NCBI GenBank assembly: GCA_907163375.1
Contig: CAJQUW010010273.1
Location: 558,001-622,000, forward strand
From: Prostheceraeus crozeri
Taxonomy: Eukaryota; Platyhelminthes; Polycladida; Euryleptidae
Length of the DNA stretch: 64,000 bases
Direction of reading: 5' to 3'
The position numbers and the translations under genes were made by a program. How positions within the stretch are numbered: the first letter of the stretch is position 1; the number at the start of each line of letters is the position of its first letter. The notes beneath the pieces were generated by a model. The model saw only the letters and a program-made list of their open reading frames with translations, was not told where the DNA came from and ran no database searches. Of the stretch, positions 48,561-58,333 are shown in pieces.

Positions 48561-50420
48561 TCAGTACATCCAACGCTTAGATAATGTTTTGAACACAAGC
48601 GTATTCAGCGATCGATCGCTAAGTCGTGATCTTATTTTTCGACAAAAATTTCCCGCTGTTGAAAAACAACGCTCGCAATCTACCGAAGTTGGTCTGATAG
48701 TCAGCAATGACTTCTGAAGCAATTTCAAGCGATGTGTTAGTTCACCACTCCTTTGAAATAACTGAAACTCTGTGTCAACATTTGAAACTAGACCACGTTT
48801 TAACTGTCCAGGTGAATATGCAGCTATACTTTGCTGAAGCTGCTCCTGGAGACTCAAGTTCTCACTCAAGACAGGCTTCACACTCGGAGTCTCAGCAGTG
48901 TCACTGGAATGATCATCAGAAACCTCCACATCTTCATTTCCATGAAGCTTCGTTAAAAATTTAAGCGCACATTTCTTAATCGCATTTTTTGATGCAACGT
49001 CCAAGGATGAGCGTTCAAGAGAATTTGAACCATTTAGAAACATGATCAATGATACAATGTTAACATTGCGACGCTCACTGACACGAACAAACAAGCGATC
49101 GTAGAAACGAGAACTTAATTTGCTTTTGAGACTGTGCAAATTGTTGAACAAAAAATGTAGTACTCCTTCAGCAGACAACAACGTAGAATCTCGACGACAA
49201 AGTGCTTCAGTTGCGAGTCTGATCGGTGTCAGCACATCAATAAGTGATTGTACAAGCTCCATATCAACATCAGTTACTAAGGTCAGCCTTTTTGAATCAA
49301 CGCAAGCTTTTAGAATACAAGGCCGCAATTTTACATATCGTACTAGCATTGTTTCAATAGTATTCCACCTGACCTTCATATCAAGCAGAGGCTGGAGCTC
49401 AGTATCGAACTCTTCCATCGTATATCTCTGCAGTAGTTGCAAATTGTTGCCACTTCGAAATATTTTGCATTCCTTGCGCACATTATCCACAACAGATTTG
49501 TAATCATCCGTTAATTCACAAGTGAACAAGCTGTTATCGTCAAAGTCAAAATCGGCGTCATGTGCTTGATCTTCACTGTCAGAATCAGTGTTCTCATCAT
49601 CGTCGGTAGCAGTCTGAATCATTGATTGTTGGTTGGACTTATACAACACATCTGCGACAGCCAATTGAATGGCATGGGAATAACAAAGTTGCAAGTCAGT
49701 TTCACAAAGTTTTCCAAATTTTACGTTAACGCTTGCTCCATCACATATAAATGCTACACAGTCATGTTGCAGATTGAGATTATAATCACTGAAACACTGA
49801 TTAATCGTTGAAAGCAAGTTTTCTGACGTAAATTTTCCTGAAATTCGATACAATCCCAGGTTCCACATCGACTCATCGTTGCCATGCAAAATTATATTCA
49901 AGTAGCGGCGTCCGGTGCTACTAGTCCATTCATCAAAGGAACAGGAGAATCGCTCACCTTTTTTAATTTTCTCTTCAAAAGGACTTTGCAAATTGTGACG
50001 AATTTTAGCAGCGTATGAGTGAAGTGAAGCCATGATGTCAGACGGATTCCTCGGAAGATTATATCCATCTCTGCTTAGAGAATTACGAATGTACTCACTT
50101 TTGCAAACACCATTGATAGAAAATCCGTCGATTGCGATCAATTTGGATAATATTCGTTCAAGACTTTCCTTCTTTGGTATAAATGAGGTAATAGAGTCTT
50201 GCCTTAAAGCTTTCGGAGGAGGACCGCTTGCTTGGCTTACATCGGACGTTTCTTGTGCGCAATTCAGAATGTTGTGTACTGTCCTCAAATGCTTAAGCAT
50301 TCCACTTGTAGATCCAGAATTGTGTCTGATCAACTTTGAACATTTATGACAACGTGCACAATCTTTGCTTTGACGAGAGAAGTACTCCCATACAGCTGAG
50401 GAATTCAATCGACTAGCCAT
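48561..50420 (-). CDS. hAT transposase, full length, 619 residues
   Basis: The enzyme cuts and rejoins the element via an RNase H-fold catalytic domain. A BED zinc finger lies at residues 10-50 (CHKC...HLRTVH). The first catalytic aspartate is probably D163 in CSFDEWTSSTGRR, the second D227 in FICDGASVNVKFGK. A helical insertion domain follows with an acidic stretch near 270-300. The C-terminal dimerisation region carries the likely third acid, E583, in VDCERCFSTAGNFCRKIRSR followed by LSD. The length and all motifs are as in active hATs. The start codon at 50420 precedes the BED finger directly. No stop or frameshift is seen. Confidence 0.93.
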   Translation of the reverse strand: MASRLNSSAVWEYFSRQSKDCARCHKCSKLIRHNSGSTSGMLKHLRTVHNILNCAQETSDVSQASGPPPKALRQDSITSFIPKKESLERILSKLIAIDGFSINGVCKSEYIRNSLSRDGYNLPRNPSDIMASLHSYAAKIRHNLQSPFEEKIKKGERFSCSFDEWTSSTGRRYLNIILHGNDESMWNLGLYRISGKFTSENLLSTINQCFSDYNLNLQHDCVAFICDGASVNVKFGKLCETDLQLCYSHAIQLAVADVLYKSNQQSMIQTATDDDENTDSDSEDQAHDADFDFDDNSLFTCELTDDYKSVVDNVRKECKIFRSGNNLQLLQRYTMEEFDTELQPLLDMKVRWNTIETMLVRYVKLRPCILKACVDSKRLTLVTDVDMELVQSLIDVLTPIRLATEALCRRDSTLLSAEGVLHFLFNNLHSLKSKLSSRFYDRLFVRVSERRNVNIVSLIMFLNGSNSLERSSLDVASKNAIKKCALKFLTKLHGNEDVEVSDDHSSDTAETPSVKPVLSENLSLQEQLQQSIAAYSPGQLKRGLVSNVDTEFQLFQRSGELTHRLKLLQKSLLTIRPTSVDCERCFSTAGNFCRKIRSRLSDRSLNTLVFKTLSKRWMY

Positions 50421-51067
50421 GGATGGAGTGACCGAATGAAAATATTCCGTGGATCAAACCTTGTTTTGCGCCTTTCTTAGAATAAGATGTGATGAACTCA
50501 GATCTATTTTTAGACTTCCTCTAAACAATTAACTCAATAGCACTGATGTCAGACGATGATTGATGGAGCTTGGTTCTTATTGGATGTCGTGAGATGGCTG
50601 TCGTCATCGAACAACGCGACCATCTGCTTTTTCCAGGGAATCGGTACCAATTGACTTGGAACCGGTTCCGGTATTCCCGAATTATAGATGGAACCGGTTC
50701 CGTACCGGTACCGGGATTAAACCCTAATCAAGGGTAGCTCAACTGATCAATACATATTATTAAATGTTCCTTTGCTATTCCTAATTGCTCTTTTTACTTT
50801 AAATGCATTTGTTTGCTCTAGTACCTATAACAGACCTGCCAACATTCACATTTGCAAAATCGGGACATGGTCACTATCATCAGGTATGCAAACTAGCCCG
50901 TATATATTTAAAAATCTACATCATTTTGAATATTTTATTGAACATAAATACACTAAAATACGACGAGCTCTTTGAGACAATGGAATCATAAAATATATAT
51001 GACATAATATGTGACTATGAAAAGCGAGTGGCATCTTATGACCACAACACACACATATATATATATA

Positions 51068-52766
51068 CAGTCTGCGACATTTTATTAGGACCACCCATAT
51101 TTTTTTTAGTTTTTTACACCTAGCTACTTGTTGATGTCATATTATCTTTCACCCTTGTCAATACATTAAATAGGCATGTATACCAACAATATACCACAAC
51201 ATAGCCATCTACTGATTAGTAACACAGACACCAGACACTCAAACATAAAAATTGACCGCGACATATTATTAGGACCAGTTATTATATTATCAGTTATTTA
51301 CTTATATGTCGATTTCTTAGCAATACAAATTGTGTGTTCTGGTTGCCTTATTTGTGCATTGTCGGCTTGCTGTGAGAAAGCCGCATGTGAGAAAGTATCA
51401 TTAATGTGTGGTGTGTGTCGTCGCCTGCGCACGCACACTGTTGTCTGTCAACAATAAAGATATTAATATTCATTATCAAATCGATCCTTGATTTGCTTTG
51501 CATCATCGAAACCAGATATCTGAACTATTGAGATAACATGGATATCTACCAATACGATTTATGTTTAGGTCTAACGTGGAAAGTCTAAATCTTACTCATG
51601 AGTAAAAACGGATCTAACAACAAGCATAAGTGGCTCGTTAGATGGAAGCTTTGTCTCGCGAAGAGTTTTCTCAGCGTGAAATCGCTACTCGTTGTTATGT
51701 TTCAAAGTAGTCGGCACTACTTGTTCAACGGAATATGACTTCTGGAAATCCTTATGCAGCAAACCGACGATGACGTTGTGGAGCATGATGAAAATCTACG
51801 ACACAAGATGGCCGATTCCAAGAGCGCAGGCCTACTGTTTGAAAAGGATGGCTAATAACGTCGTCCCAGCTACGAAGACCATGGTAGAAGCGTTACATCA
51901 ACGGAGCGGCACACACTGTTCAACGAGGGATGCATAAAATGATTGCCAGCGGGATTGCGGTCAAGGAAAGTGTCGTAACTGACCCCATGCATGAAGATCT
52001 AATAGGCTTAATTTTGCCACTCGCCATGTCAATTGGAGCGTCAATGACTGGTGAATGGTGGCATTCTGCGTAGAGCCGATTGAGTGTCACCAGACTACTC
52101 GTCAGCGAATGTGGCAGTCACGTGGATCACTTGCTCCTGCGTTTCATCCCGTCAAACACCAAGCAAAGGTCATGCTGTAGGCCTGTTTTCTTGCGAGGAA
52201 ACTGGTAGGCTTCATGTTTGTGAGTACTCTATTAACTCGATTCGACTTCATCCTTACAAGTGCTTCAGAGAAGGGTGATTCCATAGTTCGTGACTGCTGG
52301 TTTCCGGAAAACAACGGACTGCTTATGCAAGAGGGAGCTCCCTGCCACACTGTCAGTATTGTGAAGCGACGTTTTGATGACATCAGCGCCACTTTGTTGG
52401 AAGGACCATCTCCGATGTAAACCATTCAGAACATTAATGCGCTATCATGAAGCATTGGCTGCATAAGATTTACATAAGATGTTTGGGTTGCTAATTACAA
52501 AACAAAAACGCAGCGTTGTCATGTCCAAAGGAAAACTTTTTATGTAAATGTCGAAGGTGGTCCTAATAATATGTCGCGGTCAATTTTTGTATTTGATTGT
52601 CTAGTGTCTATGTTATTAATCAGTAGATGTCTATGTTGTGGTATATTGTTGGCATACATGCCTATTTAATGTATTGACAAGAGTGAAAGATAATATGACA
52701 TCAACAAGTAGCTAGGTGTAAAAAACTAAAGAAATATGGGTGGTCCTAATAAAATGTCGCAGACTG
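51068..52766 (+). mobile_element. Tc1/mariner-like relic with ~215-bp TIRs
   Basis: Ends read CAGTCTGCGACATTTTATTA and complement, flanked by TA on both sides. The TIRs extend about 215 bp (51068-51285 and about 52552-52766). Each holds a second inner copy of the motif GACATATTATTAGGACCA, the arrangement of IR/DR-type Tc1 elements. The interior has transposase traces on the plus strand, notably LLMQEGAPCHTVSIVKRRFD near 52320-52380, matching the MQD-APCH block around the second catalytic acid. Many stops and frameshifts are present. Confidence 0.85.
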
Positions 52767-52779
52767 TATATATATAAAG

Positions 52780-54750
52780 CGTATATTTCGTCAAATGAGA
52801 ATCAAAAATTACAAAGTCAAGCACTTATCAGATAAGATGCAAGCATTTTTATGAAGATGCTTCTCTATCTCGTAAAAGATTTGTTGTATAAAAGACTTGC
52901 ATATAGTATAAAAGTTCTGCTGCGCATTTCTGTTCGTCGTTGAGGGAGGATGAAGCGACCAGTCGAAGACCTCGAAGGTAGCTGACAATGGAGTACATGC
53001 TCTGGGTCCATCACAGATTTGAGAAATCCGAGGCATAATTCTTCTCGACGTTCTCTCAAACCTGGCAGGCAATGACTGGTACATAAATCACCACACATTA
53101 GTCTGTGAAATCGGCGTTGTACTCGATCTAGTCGTAGTGCGTCTTTTGCTGTAAATGGCATGAGTAATGGTGCGCAATACTCTAATAAAGATCTCACAAG
53201 AGAAAAATATGTCAACTTAAGAGCACTGTCACTTAAAGATCGACGCAAAATGCGCAAAGCGTAGAAGCGACGCGAAGATTGTTTTATGATTGAGTCACAA
53301 TGACTGGACCAATTTCCACTTTTGTTGAACTTGATTCCAAGAATCGATAACTCATCCACTGGAGTAACGTCAGAAAGATGAAAAGGTTCAGAATGACAAC
53401 GTTTCTCTATAGTCAGGGAGTTGCACTTTCTTTCATTTAATTTCAAGTCCATTTCCTTGGACCAACGCAATAGCCGCTCATGCTCAGTGGTGATGTGCTG
53501 GTTTCTTGAGTTTTTGAACAGAGGAAAACACAAGCTGATATCGTCTGCGTACTTTACCATGTGGCAAACTGACTGATCTACTTCAAGTGTAGCTGTAGCA
53601 ACTGCGAAGAGGTATGGTCCGATGATGGAGCCTTGTGGAACTCCAGATGTGACTTGAACGCTTCTGCTATGCGTAGCCCCAATTCTAACATATTGAGTTC
53701 GGTCTTTCAGGTAGTCTGCTATCCAGGAAATGAATGAGTGTGGGAGGTTGCATTCGTGTAATCTCTTCAAAATCAATTCACTTTTCAAACGGTCAAACGC
53801 CTTTGAGTAGTCGTAAGACACAATGTAGGCGCCGTAAGTCTCTTTTTGGTCCAAGTAAGACGTGAGCTTGTTGTGTAAGGACACGAAGGCGCAAAGGGTA
53901 GATGATCCAGGTCGGAAGCCAAACTGGTCATCACCATAAAAGTTTATGAGGTTGTTCTTCAGAGAATTCAGCACAATCAACTCAAGGATCTTACCGGCAA
54001 GCGGCAAGATACTGATTGGCCTCAGATCATCAAGGGTCGGGGAAGCTGTTTTTGGAATAGGTGAGATCGCCGCGGCTTTCCATACTTGAGGAACTGATGA
54101 AGATTGAATTGATTCTTTGTACAGCTCACATAATGGCACAGAGATGGCAGGAGCAATGTGGTGGTATATCTTGACTGGAAAATCAGATGAGGCTTTCCCC
54201 TTCTTCGTGTTCAGAATGAGGTTGAGTACTTCGTTTGGATCGATGTTGACATTCCATGATTCTGAGCTTGCGCTAGTGACAGTCATAGGGCTTGTCAAGT
54301 CAGACTTCAGGAAGACAGAACAAAGAGCATTATTTATGGCTGCCACACCCTGCTCAATAGTGTCAAATTGCGAGAGAAGTGAGTTCAATGGAAACTGAGT
54401 CTTTCCGCAATTGTGAGACTTGACTGCCCTCCAGACATCTTTGGAAGCCATGTTTCTTGTCCATTTGATTTTTGACTTGTATATTTCTGTTCTGATTTTA
54501 TCTTTTAGGTGATTGTAAAGCGAATAATTCCTTTCTCGGTAGGCCGTCCATCTTTTGTTTATCATGTCTTTGATAACTGGTGTGATCCACGGTTTATCAT
54601 TTGGTGTACAAGAAACAAACGAGACTGGCACACATTCTCGAACAATCTGATTTAAAATGTCATGAAACACAATACATTTTGTGTCAAGGGACAAATCTTT
54701 GTCATAAATAAATGACCAATTTATTCTGCTATGTGCAATACATCATAGCA
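52780..54750 (-). mobile_element. 5'-truncated LINE with intact reverse-transcriptase ORF
   Basis: Non-LTR retrotransposon on the minus strand. The open frame at 54694-52865 is 609 codons without interruption, and coding similarity extends slightly upstream (SRINWSFIYDKDLSLDTK). The endonuclease and ORF1 are missing, the usual result of incomplete reverse transcription. Exact 5' and 3' limits and target duplications were not resolved. Confidence 0.8.
52865..54694 (-). CDS. LINE reverse transcriptase (CR1/L2-like), uninterrupted
   Basis: RT motifs appear in order: SPIPKTASPTLDDLRPISIL, QFGFRPGSSTLCAF, SYDYSKAFDRL (motif A), SGVPQGSIIGPYLFA (motif B), MVKYADDISL (motif C, catalytic YADD), MDLKLNERKCNSL and LGIKFN. 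A C-terminal arginine-rich region with VQRRFHRLMCGDL follows. The clade is CR1/L2/Rex-like by eye, and a tree would be needed to decide. The chosen ATG is merely the first in frame, since the family continues upstream. Confidence 0.88.
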   Translation of the reverse strand: MSLDTKCIVFHDILNQIVRECVPVSFVSCTPNDKPWITPVIKDMINKRWTAYRERNYSLYNHLKDKIRTEIYKSKIKWTRNMASKDVWRAVKSHNCGKTQFPLNSLLSQFDTIEQGVAAINNALCSVFLKSDLTSPMTVTSASSESWNVNIDPNEVLNLILNTKKGKASSDFPVKIYHHIAPAISVPLCELYKESIQSSSVPQVWKAAAISPIPKTASPTLDDLRPISILPLAGKILELIVLNSLKNNLINFYGDDQFGFRPGSSTLCAFVSLHNKLTSYLDQKETYGAYIVSYDYSKAFDRLKSELILKRLHECNLPHSFISWIADYLKDRTQYVRIGATHSRSVQVTSGVPQGSIIGPYLFAVATATLEVDQSVCHMVKYADDISLCFPLFKNSRNQHITTEHERLLRWSKEMDLKLNERKCNSLTIEKRCHSEPFHLSDVTPVDELSILGIKFNKSGNWSSHCDSIIKQSSRRFYALRILRRSLSDSALKLTYFSLVRSLLEYCAPLLMPFTAKDALRLDRVQRRFHRLMCGDLCTSHCLPGLRERREELCLGFLKSVMDPEHVLHCQLPSRSSTGRFILPQRRTEMRSRTFILYASLLYNKSFTR

Positions 54751-54948
54751 CACATGTGAATATGGAATGCGCGCAGCGCAAATTTTAGAATTATTTTGCT
54801 AGACTTATTTAAAAACTGACTAGTAAAAATTTTACAACATAAAAAATTTAAATATCGGAACATTTGTCAGAAAATCGGGACTGCTGAAAATGGCAATAAA
54901 ATCGGGACAGTCCCGACGAAATCGGGACAGTTGGCAGGTCTGCTATAA

Positions 54949-55535
54949 AATGAACTCGATATATTTTTCTATTCATTTCTATTTCTTCCTAATTAAAATT
55001 TGATTGAATTTGAATATTAGACGATTAATATAGAAAACAATGCAAATATGCTGTCGCAATTATTCATTTTATCACATTACTCACAATAAAAGAAAATTCG
55101 ATCAATTAAAAATATTCAATAACAAAATATTCATGATCAAACATGTTTAAAAATTTATGTGCCTGAGTTTTCACCTACAAATCATTTTGTTTGTACCTTC
55201 AGTGAAAACTTGGAAAGAAAATTAAGGATAGGTAAAAAGACTCAATCAATTAATTCAAATTTACTTAATGACACTGCGTGCTCCTAGGCCTGTGTGCTAG
55301 CCTTATGATTAGCCTAAGTAAATAGGACAGGTCCTATGTGTTACAGGAATATACGCAAATCAAAAACATGAAAGGTGAAAAATGAAAGATGGCCTAGTGA
55401 AGTCAAGAAAGAGCAAATGGTGGGACAATCAATAACAAATTTGAACATTTGAGCTTTACATGTAGCAACTTGCGAACTTCAATTTATCGGTAAATGTCTC
55501 TAAAAGTGCGCAGTGGAAAAATTTCAAAAAATTTG
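54949..55535. other. AT-rich sequence, nothing specific seen
   Basis: No domain or terminal repeat recognised. Confidence 0.4.
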
Positions 55536-55539
55536 CGAT

Positions 55540-56375
55540 CTGGGACGGGTAGACACTGCATTCGTAAACCAGGTTTCCATAAGGGCAATTACATCGGGAG
55601 AAATGGAAGAAGATAAACATATTGATTCCTCAATTTTGTTTTTGAGTGAGCGAACATTCGAAAGGTTATAAGATGCGAAACCTCTGTGTGGCTAGTAATT
55701 AAAACCATCGTAAAAATTCTGATTAGAAGGACAGACGAACTGACAATGAATAAACTTGCTATTCAGCATAACAGCGTCCTCTCACGCATCGCGTCATTAC
55801 AATTCCATACACAGTTCCTAGAATTGTGCTTCATCTGCTGAATTGGTGTGCGGTCTGGGTTGATAAATACTTATCTCCTACTATCTGCATTGTTCTATCG
55901 TTTGGCACTGCGTAAAATCTCAAGCTTGTCTTCTTCCTCGCCAGTCGATCATTTGAATGTCTCTTTTTCCCAATTCGCTTGATATGCGAAACGACTATTG
56001 GAGAAGTTTTGGTGCGCTCAGACAGTTTGGTCACCTCGTCTATAGCTTTGACAATTTTACTATCGTGTTTTATGCGTTCTTCAATCGATCCATCGATGGC
56101 TTCAGGTATCCCTTATAATGTAATTAGAATCAACTTTTTCTTCGTTACTTCTCTTCAGTATTACTATATTTTCTAAAAAAAAGACCACTGTCTTTCAAAT
56201 ACATAGTCTCTTTATCATTTGCTTCTACCTTTGTAGTCAAGGAGGATACATTAACAGAAAGCCGCTCAGCGTACGTCCTAAGAAAGTGAAGTGAGACGCT
56301 CAGACTTTGCATACTTTCATATATTTGATATGTGAAACATATATACTCATTGGCTTGAATTGAAGCTTGTTTCAT
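55540..56375 (-). pseudogene. LINE 5' fragment: ORF1-like end and endonuclease start
   Basis: On the minus strand, near 55680-55550, the frame reads YNLSNVRSLKNKIEESICLS and then SPDVIALMETWFTNAVS. This is the N-terminus of a LINE apurinic endonuclease (N-VRSL, ETW). Upstream on the same strand, 56375-55831 holds an ORF1-like helical then basic region (ERLSVNVSSLTTKVEANDKE; VSHIKRIGKKRHSNDRLARK). The two parts are in different frames and there are further stops. It lies outside the TIR element containing the other LINE, so it is a separate copy. Confidence 0.65.
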
Positions 56376-56552
56376 TTTTTTCTCAGGTATGATGCAATAT
56401 CTCGCTTTCTATGTATCACCATTCAACACATTAGAGAATGGAGAAAGATCTATGGTGGTCAAATTTCAAATTTTGATATCGATACAAATGTCACAATTGC
56501 TTTTACAAATTGAACATGAACGTGAACTGAAATCCAGCTTTTGTAAAATAAA

Positions 56553-56735
56553 ATGGCACACGATCAGTTTACCAGAGGTATGGCTATTGGAATGATTCGT
56601 TGTGGTAGAAGTTGTGCGAGTGTTGCCGAAGAGCTGCAACTATCGAGAGTCGTTGTTTGGAGTTGGTGGTGTCAATGTATTTGGCATCATCGAATGTCAA
56701 ACACATTGCTTGAGATCGCAAACTGCGCGACGTAG
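56553..56735 (+). pseudogene. Tc1-like transposase N-terminal fragment
   Basis: The 60-codon frame starts MAHDQFTRGMAIGMIRCGRS and continues CASVAEELQLSRVVVWSWW. This matches the first helix-turn-helix of Tc1-type transposases (G-AIG-L--G-S---VA--L-VS---V---W). Nothing catalytic follows. No TIRs were found. Confidence 0.6.
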
Positions 56736-56739
56736 GTGG

Positions 56740-58327
56740 AGTGGGCATAATTAATTTTTACCGACCTTAGCAAAAGGTACAATATCTAACTTTTATGTAG
56801 CGTAGGGGTTCGAACACAGAAAAAAAGCAGGGCAAAGATCGACACTCAGATGCCGTATTCACTTGACCACTCAGTTACACTAAGTGATCTATTTGTAGGT
56901 AGGAAGGAAGTATTCGGAGAATTCGATAAACGACAGAGTTAAGCGTGGTCGTGAGTTCAACTGATGAAGTTGCACACATGCGCAGACTGACACAAAAATG
57001 GCTCTGAGGCACAAGTTACACCGATACATTGAAAGAGGAGACAAAGTGACGATCGCGATGATATATAAATTTCACTTTACCGAATGCACGAATCGACGGA
57101 ACAGTAGCCAAACACGCAGAACGGAAGAGACAGTAAAAAGACACGACTGCTTGCAACCACGACGTTGAAGAGACCATGCTTGCTGAGTAGATGTTAAAAG
57201 GTGATTTGACTGCTCGAATCGATAGTGGAAGGCAGAATGCCATGTCTCCGTTTACAATCTTGCATAGAAGTGGTTTCTCGTAGGAAATGCTGCATAGTAA
57301 GTAATAATTAGCTAACAATATTCAACGTATATTTGAGCCCCCATCCCCATTTCAAAATGACCCCACATGAACATTCTTTTACCGATAAATAAATGCATCA
57401 CGCATCCATCCGCACGGAATGAAAGCCAAAACTTTTGCAAATACAAATGCTGCTGATCACATCAGCCTAGCTATGTCAATCAATTTACATGAATATGTGC
57501 AAATTAATGCCTTAGCTTGATGATAATTTTGTGTGTATCTAGCCCAATTCATATTTATGTGAGAATGCATGTCTACTTTTAATACAGTACCAGGGAGCAA
57601 ATTTGCCCACTTAATATTTTAATATTTAGCAAACAAATAGGCATCAACATCTATGGCCGATATCTATGATCACCATGTCCTCTTGGCATTGCGAGATAGA
57701 GAGCTTCAGATACTCACCAGGTTCAAGTTCTGACCTGGTATAAATGCAGAGAAAGTCATGTTTTGACGTGGGCATCATGTATTCCCACTGATGTATTAAT
57801 GTTGGCAGTTAACAGTGCTCATAGTACTTTGGTAACATTTACTTAGTTCCGTTATAAAGGTTTTCATATTTTTAGTTCAATATCATCCATTTATCCATCA
57901 TATATAGGGAAACCATTGACTTATTATTGTATATGCGAGAAGATTTTGAGGAGAAGATGAAAGAGTAAAAGAAACATTCGATTAGATCGAGCAGAAGTTC
58001 AAAAAGTAACGAAGATGGAAGCCAATATGGTGAATTCACAAATGAGTAATTTTAAACCCAATGTTCTACGTGGATACAAATTCATAGGGAATATAAAATT
58101 TACATGCCGTGTTATTCTCCTGACTGATCACAAAGGTGACTTGAAATTCTAACCAAGTTGCCGCCATTCATCACCAATTTAGCGTTCGACAAATGGTTTC
58201 AGTATAAACGGCAAGGTTTGAATGTAAAAGAATTTACAATAGTCTCAATCATTCGAGTTCAATTTTGCTATTATACCCTATATGAAAAGCGATTATATGT
58301 CGTGATATTGCAACATACGTATATACA
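56740..58327. other. Intergenic or first-intron sequence, no gene recognised
   Basis: Mostly AT-rich. The minus-strand frame at 57016-57318 has no domain. No TIR pair resolved. Confidence 0.4.
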
Positions 58328-58333
58328 TGTACA

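Larger units (their letters stand above)
48244..50726 (-). mobile_element. Complete autonomous-looking hAT transposon, 2.48 kb
   Basis: Ends are TAGGGTTTAA and TTAAACCCTA, followed inside by repeated GAACCGGTTCCGGTACCG motifs at both ends. The perfect 8-bp duplication ATCAAGGG is at 48236-48243 and 50727-50734. One uninterrupted 619-codon transposase fills the interior. Perfect flanks plus an intact gene suggest a recent insertion. It lies just upstream of the first NUB1 coding exon. Confidence 0.95.
50831..54942. mobile_element. Unassigned TIR element (CAGACCTGCCAAC), host of two insertions
   Basis: The left end CAGACCTGCCAAC is matched by the inverted GTTGGCAGGTCTG at 54930-54942. CTATAA flanks both sides (50825-50830 and 54943-54948). 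Inside the ends ATCGGGAC is iterated, four times at the right. Without the Tc1/mariner relic (51068-52766) and the LINE (about 52780-54750) only about 0.45 kb remains, so it was a small non-autonomous element. hAT-like ends usually start with CAG, but a 6-bp duplication leaves the superfamily open. Confidence 0.75.
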
